This document shows, piece by piece, positions 36,887-49,517 of a DNA stretch of 64,000 nucleotides. The translations under genes were made by a program, and so were the position numbers. The notes under the pieces were generated by a model that worked only from the letters and a program-made list of their open reading frames with translations, searched no databases and had not been told where the DNA came from. Every line of letters begins with the position of its first letter. Positions within the stretch are counted from its first letter, which is position 1. The DNA is taken from the NCBI GenBank assembly GCA_022432975.1, contig CM039512.1, forward strand, positions 33,128,037-33,192,036, written 5' to 3'. The stretch is from Begonia masoniana. Its lineage: Eukaryota; Streptophyta; Magnoliopsida; Cucurbitales; Begoniaceae.

Positions 36887-38665
36887 GAATGATGACTAGA
36901 AGTGGTGCTCAAGTTGCTCAAAACAAAGAAAGCAACCACCCAAATGCACAAGCAGCCGAACCATTGCATATAAAGGAGTTCGACCATGCCTTGTGTTAAG
37001 AGGTGGCCGATCTTCGTGAGTAGGTTATGAATTTTCAATAGTAGCTTGTGCATGAGCAAAGAAACCCTCATGTTAGACCCCTACAACTCCTAGACCGAGA
37101 GGAATAGAGTATGAACGAAGGCATATTGGCCGAGAAGACACCATTGAAGAAGAAGATGTTAAGTAGGCTACTGAATTTGAATTTCCTCCTAGTCTGAGGA
37201 GAAATACTCATAGAGATTAATTGAAGCATATCAAACTTACCATCCTACCTTTCAAAGGCTCTTGCAATGGGGATGACTTTTTAGATTTGGTGTAGAAGGT
37301 TGACAAGGTCTTCAAGTGTTATGATTATTTGGAGAGAACCAAGATTCAATTGATGGCCCTTGAACTCTCGAGGTATGAAAATGTATAGTGGGAGAATGTC
37401 AAGTTCCAAAGTAGGTGTGATGAAGAAGATGAGGTGAGAACTAGGAGGCAAATGAAGGCATTGATGTAGAAAAGGTTTATATCGTTACACTACAAACAAG
37501 AGTTGTTCCTTTAAATCCAAAATCTATAATAAGGGGCTTTTTTTTGTAACGACCCACTGGCCTCCCCCGACAGACCGTGCAGTCCGGCCCACTAGCCAAC
37601 CGACATTGTCACGTGGTTTCTCTCAGGCCGTCCCACGTGTACTCATAATCTTCTCCTACCACCTGGTAAATGGGAGTTTTTGCCTTCCCACAGATTCGAA
37701 CCTTGGCTCCTAGGTCTACATAACCAATGGTTCACCATCTCTGATACCACTTGAGCTACTAGATCTGGATGAGTATTTGACTGAATTTGAAACCTTAAAA
37801 ATGAGACGTGGCTTGGATGAACTGGAGGAGCAACCCATTGCTCATTTCATAAGATGATTAAATTGAGAAATTGGTGATGTTAATGAGCTACAACCGTTTG
37901 AGACTATGGAGGGTGTTGTACAATTGGCAATGAAGATAGGGAGGCAACACTAGAAGAGTTTCAAACCATTTGCTCTTCGGCTAATAACAAAGTCCACCAT
38001 ACTTCAAAGTCGTTAATCAAAGATGAAGATAGAGGTGCCTTTTCCAAAACCATTACTTCTAAGGTGGAGGAGGAAAGGAAAACTAATGTTGATACTATGA
38101 GGCGGAAGTCTAGAGATGTGAAATGTTTCAAATGTCTCAGATTAGGGCACATTTCTTCTCAATGTCCTAATATGCGAGAAGACACAAATGAGATTGCAAG
38201 TGAGGATGATGTTGATAAACCTTCCATTGAAGAAGAGGATTGCCAAGAGGAAATTATGTATGCTCAAGAGGGATCGTTGCTTATGATTATCCGAAGGGCC
38301 CTAAGTGCTCAGGTCTGAGAGGAGGATTGTCAAAGATCAAACATTTTTCGTAGCTGGTGTTTGATCTAAGACAAAGTTTTCCCTTTTATTGTAGATGGGG
38401 GAAGTTGCACCAATGTGGCGTTGACACGCCACGGGGACCTGCAAATCTGTCACTAAGCAAGAACATTGGTGTGCCTAGGAGGCCACTCACTCAATCATGG
38501 ACAAAGGCCATTACTTTACTTAATCGACTTACTAATGATTTTACTTCTTTTGCAGTGGATGATCTCTTGATGATTCCAAGTGGAAACTTAGCTCAATGGA
38601 TATGGATCAACCTTGAGATGCACAGATGGATTCAACTCAAGACTAAAGGGGGATTTGTCTTCTGA
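36887..38665 (+). pseudogene. A2 gag-protease
   Basis: Gag starts MTRSGAQVAQNKESN. The middle shows the gag core (HYKQELFLKIQN-like) cut by a SINE at 37538-37760, then DEYLTEFETLKMRRGLDE. The zinc knuckle is KCFKCLRLGHISSQCPN (38107-38170), the acidic linker EEEDCQEEIMYAQEGSLL, and the protease DGGSCTNV (about 38395-38420). Stops are frequent. It is the plus-strand relative of A1. After about 38640 it ends in a purine-rich CTAAAGGGGGATT, so most of pol has been deleted. Confidence 0.8.
37538..37760 (-). mobile_element. tRNA-derived SINE
   Basis: Read on the minus strand: a tRNA-like head with A box TAGCTCAAGTGG and B box GGTTCGAATC, a unique body of about 140 bp, and an A-tail of 8 (T-run 37538-37545 on plus). 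The size, about 220 bp, fits a plant SINE. It interrupts the A2 gag. I could not define the target duplication. It would be Pol III transcribed and moved by a LINE reverse transcriptase in trans. Confidence 0.8.
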
Positions 38666-39675
38666 TGGGCCAAAATGTGGGTAAGTTGTTCAGCAAAAAC
38701 AGATCACAAAAAGCAAACAACGTTCCTTGGATTTATACCAAAATCTGGTCAAAATACGTAAACTAAACAAAAACAGAAGATGACGTAATAGGCGAGAGAG
38801 ATGGAGAGATGTTACCAAGCGTTGGGGAGGTGGGTAAGTTGGCAATCTCTTCCGAGGTTGCCGATGGAATGAAGGAAGTGCGAGGGAACGACGGAGGGGT
38901 CCAATGCCGGCCCAGAAAGGTTATCCCAATACCATCGGGAAAAAGGCCATCTCCGAGAAGGAGGAGCGCTCCAGCAATCGACTAAAGGCCTACGCACGTT
39001 GCTTCTGTTGATGAGATGAAGGGGCAAAGGAAGGCCCGTGGCTGGTTCCCAAAGACGTTGCAATGAAGCAGCTCGGCGTCTCTGGAAATGAAGCTCCTCG
39101 TTGCCGGGGAGCATCGCAGCTTCAGGGATGGTTTTCCATCCTCCTATTGTCGTCCAAATTCCTTGAAGAACTGGAGAGGAAGGATAGCAATAAGAGTGCT
39201 TCCAAGAACCATTAACTTGGAAGAACAATCTTTGGTGCGGCCGGGTGCTACGCACCGGGCGAGGAGGGCACCGAGAAAACCCACGGAGAAAACCCCACTT
39301 CAGAAGATGCAATCTTCTATTTCCAAAAATATACTATTCAAAAACTACCCTTTACAATCAGACAAAGAGGCCTAAAAACCCTCTTCTGGCGGCTAGGGTT
39401 TTAAAAATAAAAGATGAGAAAAGTCCAGAACAAGCCCTTCTGGACACCTCGTCGTCCATCCAATGGCTGGTAGGACTTCTCCCTTGCATAATTCAACTTG
39501 TACCCTCTCTTTAAAATTGATCCAGCAACCCTTTTCCCTCTCTAAATGAGTTCAGCCTAAATTTCTACTAAACATGCAATTTAAACTTAACAAATGAAAA
39601 ACTAATGTTTACGCGTCTTAAGAAAATAAAGAAAACGCAAAATGCCCGATTACACTAAATTGTTAAAAGGGAAAT
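38666..39675. other. Unclassified repeat-like sequence, probably LTR
   Basis: This ~1-kb stretch lies between two purine tracts that face each other: AAAGGGGGATT on plus at about 38646, and GAAGGGGGGATT on minus at about 39678. That is what two LTR elements of opposite orientation ending in one shared LTR block would leave. No protein or RNA gene is seen. The short open frames look like chance. Confidence 0.35.
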
Positions 39676-40090
39676 AAATCCCCCCTTCAACAACTTGGTG
39701 AAGGCTGAGGCTAGCTTCCATGCTAGCAAAGTGGTGAGACTCATCCTAGCTTTGAGTTTCCTTGATCTTCAAGTCCCATAAGAGGGAGTGCTTGAAATGG
39801 GCCTTCTCAAAGTGGCGGCCATTTTGGTGCTCTATGGCCCATTTTGGCTCCATGGGCTTAGCTTTCCTTTAACATAGACTCATGCTCCATCATCTTCATG
39901 GGTCACTCCTTAGCTTGTGAGTTGAGCCATAAGGTCATTTGAATCCAAGAATCTTTCCTACACAATGAGCAAATGAGTTAGTATAATATTGGGATCAAGC
40001 TTGGGTGTTCGTTGTCCTTGGCATATCATCATCTCTAAATAATTGAAGATTTGACCTCAAATCTAATTTGGTGACCTTCTTTTTCCCTTT
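39676..40090 (-). pseudogene. 3' end of a minus-strand gypsy element
   Basis: On the minus strand KVTKLDLRSN (about 40075-40045) resembles the common end motif (F/L-D-L-R-x-N) of plant gypsy polyproteins. About 360 bp of non-coding sequence and a polypurine tract GAAGGGGGGATT at about 39678-39689 follow. The rest of its pol is not recognised to the right. Confidence 0.35.
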
Positions 40091-41708
40091 CCACTTCCCG
40101 AAGTTGAGCGAATCTAATGAAAGTGCCTTCCATTTATTTTGCTCTCAGTTTTTGGTTAGCATTGGCACCATTCCTTGTCAACATTTCTCACAACAAAATA
40201 ACCCCAGGAAAATAATGCGTCAAGAAAAGATTCCAAATCCAACAAAAACTAAACGCTTGCTTCTCAATAATTTTGCAAAATAAGTCCCCTGAACTGAACA
40301 ATAATAAACCAAGGACACCAGCTAATGTGCTTCAACCTGTGGACAAAAAGCAACAACAATCGCGACAACTGCACAGTTCGGGAAACCCAGTTCAAGCCAG
40401 AGAAGACCCCAAACAAACCAGTATTCATTTCACAAAATAAATCATCTCCTCATGCTTTGTATTTTGCAGTAGAAGATAGCCAAAAATAATGTTGAGTGGC
40501 TGTAAAAATTTCAGGGCTAAATATTGCATTAACAGAAAATTATGCCAGAATTCTTTATCCAAAAATTTGAGGGATGAACCACGAGTCTCCAGAAAATTCG
40601 AGCCCAAAAACACAGAACAGAACGAAACCGATGGCTGCAAAATCCGCTGGCCGGTTTAGCGAGAAACAGCACCAAAACCCGACTTAACCCGCATAACCAA
40701 AGACGTTTTCCAACGAGCTGAAGAGAGAATGTTCTACCCACTTGCTGTAACGTTGCTCAAACCTCTAAAGAGAAGAGAAAATGAAGTGGGTAGCTGGAAA
40801 AACTGTTGCTCGTCTCTCCCAAGCTGCAACCATGTTGATTTCGCCCTCGGTAATGGCTCACCGAAGAGAGAAAGAAAAAAATCCAACATCGAGGTGCTGA
40901 GCTACTGAAAATTATCAATTATCCCAAAACTGAACAAATAAACCCAAGGTTGCAGCAAGATAGATTCCAAATCTAGCAACAACCAACTAAAATAAGCATT
41001 GCTCGGGTGTACAAAATTTTGAAGAAAACCAGTTAATACCCGGCTGGTCTGAAAATGGGATTGCCAAACAATACTTGGCTATTCAACATTTCGTCAAATT
41101 AAGCCCTCAAAACTGAACAAGATTAATATATAGATGCTCAATGATAGATTCCAAAATAACTCCAAGAAAATTATAACCCAAATAAGAGTAAATCTGGTGC
41201 AAAGAGTAAGGCTAAACAAATGGCAACAGAATAAAACACAACAGAATCAACCAAAATACCCACTCTAGCGTGAAGCTGAATCTCTCTTTGGCTGAACTAA
41301 AATCCAATTTGCAGCCCACAACTTTGGACTATCAACCTCTCAAATGATACCACCAAAAGCAGAGAAATATTTCAAGGATTGAGCAAGGTAAACAAATGGC
41401 AACACGAAATAAGCATAATAGCTGCTCGGTTTTGAAATCAGAAATTATGCTTGGGCCTCACACTCTTCAAACCAATGGCTGTAAATCAAAAGGAGTTGGT
41501 CATAACCTCCCCCAAAATTTGCATTTTCTTTCAAGGGAAAGAGTGATAGCCGAGAGCCTACCAAGCTCATATCGGCCAGCCTCGGGTTTTGTTACACATT
41601 TTCTAATCCCTTTTATATTTCCATCAAACTTTCTATTGATCTTAAATCTCATTCATAAGAGAGTAATCACACTAAATATTGTTTGCACTGAAGCTCATTT
41701 TCTCATAC
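40091..41708. other. Unclassified AT-rich sequence
   Basis: No gene or complete element is recognised. It is interrupted by C2 at 41709 and continues at 49518. The short open frames have no recognisable motif. Confidence 0.4.
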
Positions 41709-41956
41709 TGTTATAATCGGTGTGGCCCGATTTCTGTTTGGGCCAGGCCGGTTCGGCCCACGTTGTGAATCTCATTATGACTAGGGTTTTTTATCTACGT
41801 ATAAATATATGCTTGAGTCGCAAAACTCATTGCACCATTGATTTTAGTGATTTCTCCTCTCCCCGTGGTTTTTTCCCGTTTAGGGTTTTCCACGTAAATC
41901 TTGGTGTTCACTATTTTTCATTTTTCTATTTCCGTTTCGATTCGGTTTTTTCAAAA
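41709..41956 (+). repeat. C2 5' LTR
   Basis: It starts TGTTATAATCGGTG and ends TTTTTTCAAAA (3' LTR: TTTTTTCAACA). CTACGTATAAATATATG (about 41797) is a likely TATA region. Confidence 0.93.
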
Positions 41957-42630
41957 ATTGATATCAGAGCTTAGGTTGAAGGTTTTCAAAAATCAGGTTT
42001 TGATTTTTCGAAGGTATCGAACGTTTTTCAGGTTTGCAAATTTCGGTAATTGAAATTGCAATTAGGAGGAAAAAGAAAATAGAAAATAGAAAAGAAAAGT
42101 TAATTTCTTTTTCTATTTTTTTGCTGTGCGTGTGTGAAGAAACAGAACAAGAACTTTGGTTCTGTTGTTCTTTGACAGAGGTGTAAAACCAGAGAACGCC
42201 TCCACGCCGCCGCCACCCGAGCCCGCGAACTCCTCCGTCGTCTGTCATCAACCGAGCAGAGTCCGCCGAGAACTCCGTTCTGCTCGCCGCTAACGCCGTG
42301 CTCCGTTCTGCTCGCCGTGAACGCCGCGACTCCGCGCTGCCGTCGCCAAGCCCTAGCCGTCGTCGTCTGTCAGCAACCCATCTCCGTTCAGCAACCTCCG
42401 AGCAGCAAGCAAGCTGTTCTTGTTTTGGTATTTTTCAGGTTGCAGAAATTCTGCATATTGATTATTGGGGGCGCGAATTTTCTGATTAATTTTTGGATTA
42501 TATTCTGAAATTTTTTGTCTGTGAAATATTGGGTTTCTGAAACTTCTGGGTTGAGATATTATTTGTTGTTTGTTTCGGAGTAATTATATGGTGGAGATAT
42601 TGTTTAGGAAAATATTCTGAATTTTTAGGG
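41957..42630 (+). other. C2 untranslated leader
   Basis: 674 bp between the primer site and gag. It is GC-rich in the middle (CGCCGCCGCC-type, 42195-42370) and has no recognisable frame. Confidence 0.7.
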
Positions 42631-43797
42631 ATGACATCGCTAAAATACAACATTCTGCTGCTGGATCGAAATACCAGATTTTCATTATGGCAGGTTAAGA
42701 TGCGGGCAATTCTGGCACAAATGGATTTAGACGATGCATTGTTGGGGATTACAATAATGCCGTCATCATGGACTGCTGAGGAGAAACCACGTAAGGATCG
42801 AAAAGCTCTATCTCAGATTCATTTGCATCTGTCAAATCAGATTCTTCAAGATTGTTTGAAGGAAAAATCCGCTGCGGCACTTTGGTTGAGATTGGAGCAG
42901 TTGTGTATGACGAAATCCCTGACTAGCAAACTACACCTAAAACAACATCTATATTCTCATCGTATGGCGGACGGTACGTCTCTAGATGATCACTTAACTG
43001 TTTTTAAAGAAATTGTCTCTGATTTGGAATCCATGGAAGTTAAGTATGACGAAGAGAATTTAAGTTTGGTTTTGCTATGTTCGCTGCCTACTTCGTATGC
43101 TACTTTTAGATATACTATTTTATACAGTCGTGATTCTTTAACTCTGGATGAGGTTTATGATGCTTTATTCTCTAAGGAGAAAATGTATAAGCTTGTTGGT
43201 GGCTCAGAGGCCAAGGGTGAGGGCCTTGTTGCGCGGGGAAGACCGCATGAGAGGAATACTAGTGGGCATAATCGAAGCAGGTCGAAATTCAAGGACAACA
43301 AGGATGAGTATTGTAAGTACTGCAAGAAAAAGGGTCATATTATTGTTGAGTGTTATAAACTGCAGAATAAGAACAAGAAAACTGGTGAGAATCAGAAGGG
43401 AAAACAACCTGAGAAATCTCGCGAAGCTGATGTTGCTGAAAATCACAGTGATGGTGAACTCCTCGTTGCTTATGATATTGATTCGAAACAGAGCGAGGAG
43501 TGGATTCTTGATTATGGCTGCACGTTTCATATGTGTCCCAATCGAGACTGGTTTTCAACATATGAATCGGTTTCTAGAGGTGCCGTGTTGATGGGAAATA
43601 ACGCATCCTGTAGAATTGCTGGCATTGGTACGGTCAAGATTAAGATGTTCGATGGAGCCATTCGGACACTTGGTGATGTGAGGCACGTCCCTGACATGAA
43701 GAGAAATATGATCTCCTTGAGTACTCTTGATTTTAAAGGGTACAAGTACACTGGTGAAGGTGGAGTTGTGAAGGCAGCAAAGGTTCTCTTATCATGA
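42631..43797 (+). pseudogene. C2 gag and protease
   Basis: A 388-codon open frame. The gag N-terminus MTSLKYNILLLDRNTRFSLW is followed by LWLRLEQLCMTKSLTSKLHL and the CCHC knuckle CKYCKKKGHIIVEC (about residues 228-241). Protease follows with WILDYGCTFHMC, then GDVRHVPDMKRNMISLSTLD. The family's active site is D-S/T-G; here it is D-Y-G, so cleavage should fail. A frameshift at about 43790 separates it from the pre-integrase part. Confidence 0.92.
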
Positions 43798-44275
43798 TGA
43801 AAGGGCTTAGAAAAACTGCCAGTTTATATGTTCTGCAGGGCTCTACAGTTACAGGTGATGCCGCTGTTGCTAGTTCGTCTATGTCTGATTATGATATTAC
43901 AAGGCTTTGGCATTGAGTGAGAATGACATGGTTGAATTGAGCAAAAGAGGACTTCTTGATGGGCAGAGTATTACGAAGCTAAAATTCTGCGAGCATTGTG
44001 TTTTTGGCAAGCAGAAAAAAGTTAAGTTCTCGGCAGGTATTCACAACACAAATGGGACACTTGACTACATAAATTCTGATTTGTGGGGTTCTTCTAGGGT
44101 ACCATCTAAAGGTGGTGCATTCTATATGTTGACGATTATTGATGATTTTTCCAGGAAGGTTTGGGCATTCTTTTTGAAACAGAAGAGTGACGTATTTTCT
44201 ACCTTCAAGGAGTGGAAGATCATGACTGAGAAGCAAACAGGGAGACAAGTGAAACGTCTCTGAACTGATAATAGT
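43798..44275 (+). pseudogene. C2 pre-integrase and first part of integrase
   Basis: MKGLRKTASLYVLQG and DYDITRLWH are followed by a stop where the RLWH...GHMSENDM link has lost bases (about 43913). The open part 43907-44263 has SENDMVELSKRGLLDG and the zinc residues FCEHCVFGKQKKVKF. The first catalytic aspartate is in SDLWGSSRVPSKGG. A TGA at 44261-44263 replaces the usual Arg just before the second aspartate (TDNS). Confidence 0.9.
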
Positions 44276-46042
44276 TTGGAGTTTTGTTCTGATGAGTTTA
44301 ATGCCTTATGCAGAGCTGAAGGTATTGTGAGGCATCATACAGTTCCGCGAAATCTTCAACAGAATGGTGTGGCAGAAAGGATGAATAGGACCTTGATGGA
44401 AAAGGTGCGTTGTATGCTCCTTAATGCTGGGTTACCAAAATTGTTTTGGGCCGAAACTGCTGCGTATGCTTGTTATCTCATTAATCGCTCTCCGTCGACA
44501 ACTATTGACAAGAAAACTCCACAAAAGGTATGGTTTGGCACTCCTGCTATTTATTCTGATTTGAAAATTTTTAGATGTCCTGCATATGCTCATGTTGATA
44601 ATGGGAAGTTGGAGCCTCGTTCGGTGAAGTGTGTTTTTATCGGTTTTAAACAAGGATTGAAGGGATACAAACTTTGTTGTCCAGAAACCGGAAAAGTCGT
44701 CATCAGTAGAGATGTTGTTTTTGATGAGATTAGTATGCTTCAGGGGTCTCCGTCTAAAATTTTTCTTGAGGAAGATAAACAGAAGTCAAGCACACAAGTG
44801 GAGATTGAGATTGGGTCGAGATCTACACTAGAGCCTACTCCGGAACCTATCTCAGATTTGGTGGATGGTGCTAGCTCCTCAAAAGCACCTCCACAATATT
44901 CCATTGCGAAAGATAGGCCTCGGAGAGATACTAGACATCCTCAGAGATATGCAGAGGCTAATTTGGTTGCTTATACTTTAAATGTGGCTGAAGAAATTGA
45001 TTCCGAAGAAGAACCTGCGACGTACTCAGAGGCAGTTAGCTGCGATAACTCTGGTAAGTGGATGATTGCTATGCAGGAAGAAATGAAATTGCTTCACAAG
45101 AATGGTATGTGGAACCTAGTGAAGCTACCAGAGGACAAAAAAATTGTTCGCTGCAAGTGGGTGTACAAGAGAAAAGAAGGTACGCCGGGAGTTGAAGAAG
45201 CAAGGTATAAGGCCAGGCTTGTTCCTAAAGGCTATAGCCAAACTCCAGGTGTTGATTTTACTGATGTATTTTCTCCAGTAGTGAAGCACAGTTCTATCCG
45301 GGCTTTACTTGGTATCGTGGCATTGCACGATCTTGAGCTTGAGCAGTTAGACGTGAAGACTGCATTTTTGCACGGAGAACTCAAGGAAGACATCTACATG
45401 CAGCAACCAGAGGGTTTTGTAGTCTTAGGAAAGAAAGACTATGTTTGTCAGCTAAAAAAGTCTCTTTATGGTTTGAAACAGTCACCGAGGCAGTGGTACA
45501 AGAGATTTGATGCATTTATGACCACTCATGATTTTAAGAGGTGCAGTTATGACAGTTGTGTCTACTACAGAGTGAGTGGTGATGGGTCATTTGTTTATCT
45601 TCTATTGTACGTCGACGATATGTTGATTGCAGCCAAGAATCAGACAGAGATCAAAAAGGTAAAATCACAGCTGAGTAGCGAGTTCGAGATGAAAGATTTA
45701 GGTGCAGCAAAGAAGATACTTGGGATGGAGATTCTTAGAGATCGATCGGCAGGTAAATTATACTTAAGTCAGAAAAGGTACATTGAGAAAGTTCTCAACA
45801 GATTTAATATGCAAAGTGCCAAGCCGGTTAGTACTCCATTAGCTGCTCATTTCAAACTTTCATCTACTTTATGTCCACAGTCAGATGAGGAAGTTAATTA
45901 TATGTCACGAGTTCCATACTCTAGTCCGATTGGTTCCCTTATGTATGCCATGGTTTGTACACGTCCTGATTTAGCATATGTTGTTAGTGTTGTTAGCAGA
46001 TATATGGCAAACCCTGGTAAGAAACATTGGAAAGCAGTTTAG
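44276..46042 (+). pseudogene. C2 integrase end and reverse transcriptase
   Basis: A 588-codon frame. It starts just after the second integrase aspartate and contains the glutamate in NGVAERMNRTL, then FWAETAAYACYLINRSPS. The RT domain follows (WMIAMQEEMKLLHKNGMW, CKWVYKRKEG, QLDVKTAFLHGELKEDIYM) with the catalytic YVDDMLIAAKN at about 45606 and GSLMYAMVCTRPDLAY. It ends in TAG at 46040 in HWKAV, where the family continues KWILRYL. The catalytic residues of RT are intact. Confidence 0.93.
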
Positions 46043-46570
46043 TGGATTCTCAGATACTTACGTGGTTCTACTGATGTTTGCTTACAGTTTGGAAGGACTA
46101 GAGATGAAGTTATTGGCTATGTTGACTCTGACTATGCAGGAGATCTTGATAAGAGAAGATCTCTTACTAGGTACATCTTTAGTGTTGGTGGTTGTGCTAT
46201 TAGTTGGAAGGCTACATTGCAAGATACAGTTGCATTATCGACTACCGAGGCTGAGTATATGGCGATTACAAAAGTCTGTAAAGAAGCAATTTGGTTGAAG
46301 GGCCTATTTGGTGAACTCAGTGAAGACTTACAGATTACTACAGTCTTTTGTGATAGTCAGAGTGCTATTTTTCTGACGAAGGATCAAATGTTTCATGAGA
46401 GGACTAACCACATTGATGTGCGTTATCATTTTGTTCGCAATGTTATTGCTCGTGGTGATTTCGCAGTGAGTAAAATTAGTACTCATGATAATCCAGCTGA
46501 TATGATGACCAAGACTTTGCACACACCTAAGTTCAAATACTGTTTCAGCTTGGTTGGTATTAGCTGCTGA
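46043..46570 (+). pseudogene. C2 RNase H
   Basis: Same frame after the stop: [17 protein letters not shown], then [20 protein letters not shown], the glutamate in STTEAEYMA, the aspartate in FCDSQSA, and [11 protein letters not shown] with [10 protein letters not shown]. It ends SLVGISC and a stop, the usual copia terminus. Confidence 0.92.
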
Positions 46571-46712
46571 TTTCGCCTTGAGGGGCTTTATGGTGGAGGA
46601 GTTTTCTTTTCAAGTTATGGAGTATATTTTATGAAGTAGAATTCGTGTTAAGGTGGAGATTTGTTATAATCGGTGTGACCTGATTTCTGTTTGGGCCAGG
46701 CTGGTTTGGCCC

Positions 46713-49310
46713 TGTAACGACCCCAACCCCGTAGGGCCGTCACAGGACTTGACTTTACATTGACATAAACTTTCACCTAAGCCCTCGTGTCTTCACATAA
46801 AATTTTTCTTTTTCACTCGACACTATAAAATAAACCGAACCTAGACAATTGACTTACCTCTAACAACCTTTAAGGTTTAACTTTGACTTAAACATTTTGA
46901 GCGTAAAACATTTCGACTTTTAAAACATTTAAAACTAGATTAAAACCATTAATAACTTAAAACAAATAAAACATTTAAAACAATTAAAGTAAGATCAATT
47001 AAAACAAAACAATAATATAACCTTCAAACTGCGTGGATCGCTCTAAAAATCGAGCGTATCCTTACCTGTTTTAAAATAACCAAACAGTTTAAAATACCCA
47101 AACAGTTCCAGTATATTCTCCAAAAATAAAGACTTCACATCTTAGACATTCTACTACCACATCATACACATCAAAGACTCTACTTTCATACGTTTTTCTA
47201 TCAAATCATCCGATCTACATACGTAACATTTTCATACTTTCATCCATCATGATTCTATACACATACATAGACACTTCCATTCACTTTCTTAATCAAAATA
47301 CTTTCTTAATCAAAATGACACTTAAACATTTCCAAAACAACACATCCACATACTAACCATAGACACCTACTAACCACGGTCGGAATCGCCCTAACAATGT
47401 TGCCGGGTTGCCACCATAGTCGTACTCCTCCAACTGCGTCCATGATCCTAGCATGCTCATGAAATCTCACCGTACCTGTTCTTCAGCACCTACATCACAG
47501 AACTCAAACTATAAGCCTAATGCTGAGCAAGTAGTGACTATATGAATTTAAAACATTTTACCTAACATATGCAGTTTCTACTGTTTCGTTTCTGTCTTAT
47601 TCTTTCACATTCTTTATCTTATTATTGGGTGCTTCTTTACGTGCTAGATCAAGGTGACACACCTCACGGTCCACCTCACGGGACGGCCAACCTCGACCTA
47701 GAAAAGTGACACACCTCATGGTCCACCTCTCGGGACGGCCACTCACGTAAAGCGGGGGAAAAGGAGGCACACCTCACGGTCCACCTCACGGGACGGCCAA
47801 CCTCAACCCCACCTTCCGTGGTCTTTCTTACGTACTTTATCGTTTTGTTCTCAACATTTCACATCCTACTGTATCATTTTGTAAAAGCATGGAAATTCGT
47901 TTTCGTTTCGTTTTCGTATCGTAAAACCATGATGCGTGCTCTACTATACATAAAAACATAAAACACACATGCATACAAACCTACCGAACTGTGATGTAGG
48001 CCCGAAGGCAAATGCACTTACGTACACTACTTACCTGACGTCCTTAGCAATTTATTTGAATTCTGACTCTTAACCGTGGAACCTGAAAAACCTAACATAT
48101 CAAAACATTGCATTAGAACTCGCTCGGCATAACTAAACTCTTATTTTCTTAAAAACATCTTAAACTACTATTTATAGCTTAATCTAACTAAAATCTAACT
48201 AAACGGGCCACAATTTCGGGTTCGGTAAAAACCAACCTAAAACTTTGAACGCGCGTAACTTTCGCGTCGGTTATCGGAATCAAACGATTCCAGCGGCCAC
48301 GTACTCCTCTAATAACCTATTTTAATCTGCCAAAAGGAATTCTAAAACAAATACCCGGAACCAGGTCAAAAATCACAAAACCCGAAACTGCCCTTTTTCC
48401 CAAAATTTCACTTTTTCAATTTTTCATCAAAACTCTCTCAATTCCTCACTAATCTATCCTCCTAACATCCAATTAACATAAACTAACCTAAAAATCGGAG
48501 TTCCAATTCAGAAAACCCTAAGCCCCAATTCGGGCTTCACTGTTTTCAGCTCACATTGAGCTCAACACGGTCGATCAACGATAGCCGGCCCTAGGGTTGG
48601 CAAACCCGCGCCGGAGACAACACATTTTGGCCGGTGGTCGGAGCTCAATCGAGCTCGACACCTACGGCCATGAACAGACCCGAAAACCGAACCAAAACAG
48701 GGAGAAACCGAGCCTTACCGGTCGGGTTGCGCGCGGAGTCGGCCGGAGGTCGCACGCCGCCGTCGTCTGGCCGGAGAGGGGCGGAAGTCGCCGGCGTTCG
48801 TCGTTCGTCGGAGGGTCGCGCTCCCTTCGTCTCCCCTGCTCTCTCTCGGTGTCGCGAGCAACACGAACGACAGAATGGTTATTCTGTCGTTCGATTATAT
48901 TTATTTTTTTATTTTTATTTTTTATAAAACTATAATAATAATAATAATAATAATCTAATATTAATTCTATGCTTAATTCTTTAATTAGTCTATCAATTCG
49001 GTTTTTCCGTAATTTTCTTATTTCTCCAAATATTCCAATTTAATATTAGAGTTCTAACAAAACTCACCGTTTCCAAAACGGACTTATTTTGCTATTTTTA
49101 CAAATTAATATACTAAAAGGTTAAAACGGGAACTCTAATATTACTTTTCTCGATTTTGGTTTCTAAAATTTCACTTATTCCACAAAAAATTCCCGTAAAT
49201 TTCTAGGGCTCTAAGAAAACATCCCGCTCAAGAAAATACTTTAATTTGCTATTTACGAAAATTATCTAAGAAATTAGAAAATCCTAAAATCCGAAAATCC
49301 GGGCGTTACA
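46713..49310 (-). mobile_element. S3: solo LTR, same family as S1
   Basis: 2598 bp with ends TGTAACGACCC and GGGCGTTACA and TSD GGCCC (46708-46712 and 49311-49315). It carries three copies of a CACCTCACGGTCCACCTC / GGGACGGCC repeat (47655-47815) and the mini-exon module on the minus strand. A short (AAT) run of about 7 units (48931-48952) matches the giant tract of S1. Confidence 0.93.
47467..48082 (-). other. LTR mini-exon module, S3
   Basis: Exon 2 (48082-48035, after TTTTTCAG, before GTAAGT) and exon 3 (47489-47467, after GATGTAG) join at phase 1 to give NKLLRTSG-AEEQVR and a stop. The tail is shorter than in the other copies. Confidence 0.4.
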
Positions 49311-49517
49311 GGCCCACATTGTGAATCTCATTATGACTAGGTTTTTTGTCTACGTATAAATATATGCTTGAGTCGCAAAACTCATTGTACCTTCGATTTT
49401 AGTGATTTCTCCTCTTCCCGTAGTTTTTTTCCCGTTTAGGATTTTCCACGTAAATCTTGGTGTTCACTATTTTTTGTTTTTCTATTTCCGTTTCGATTCG
49501 GTTTTTTCAACACATAC

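Larger units (their letters stand above)
41709..49512 (+). mobile_element. C2: copia element (Tnt1-like)
   Basis: Full-length Ty1/copia element with TSD CATAC (41704-41708 and 49513-49517). The 248-bp 5' LTR is 41709-41956; the 3' LTR starts at 46662 and is split by S3. Primer site TTGATATCAGAGCTT at 41958 and purine tract AAGGTGGAGATT at 46650. The polyprotein order gag, protease, integrase, RT, RNase H is the copia order. It is the best preserved element in the window. A mutated protease active site, a deletion, and two nonsense changes disable it. Confidence 0.95.
46662..49512 (+). repeat. C2 3' LTR, split by S3
   Basis: The pieces 46662-46712 and 49311-49512 together match the 5' LTR with only a few changes. 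Confidence 0.93.

Noticed and set aside
37741..37763. A primer-binding site (TGGTATCAGAG on minus) of another LTR element
   Set aside because: The flanks show tRNA A and B boxes in the right spacing and an A-tail, which fits a SINE better; the tRNA head explains the match.
38812..39514. Overlapping open frames of 89-166 codons on both strands
   Set aside because: They are GC-rich chance frames in repeat debris, with no domain and no conserved partner in the window.
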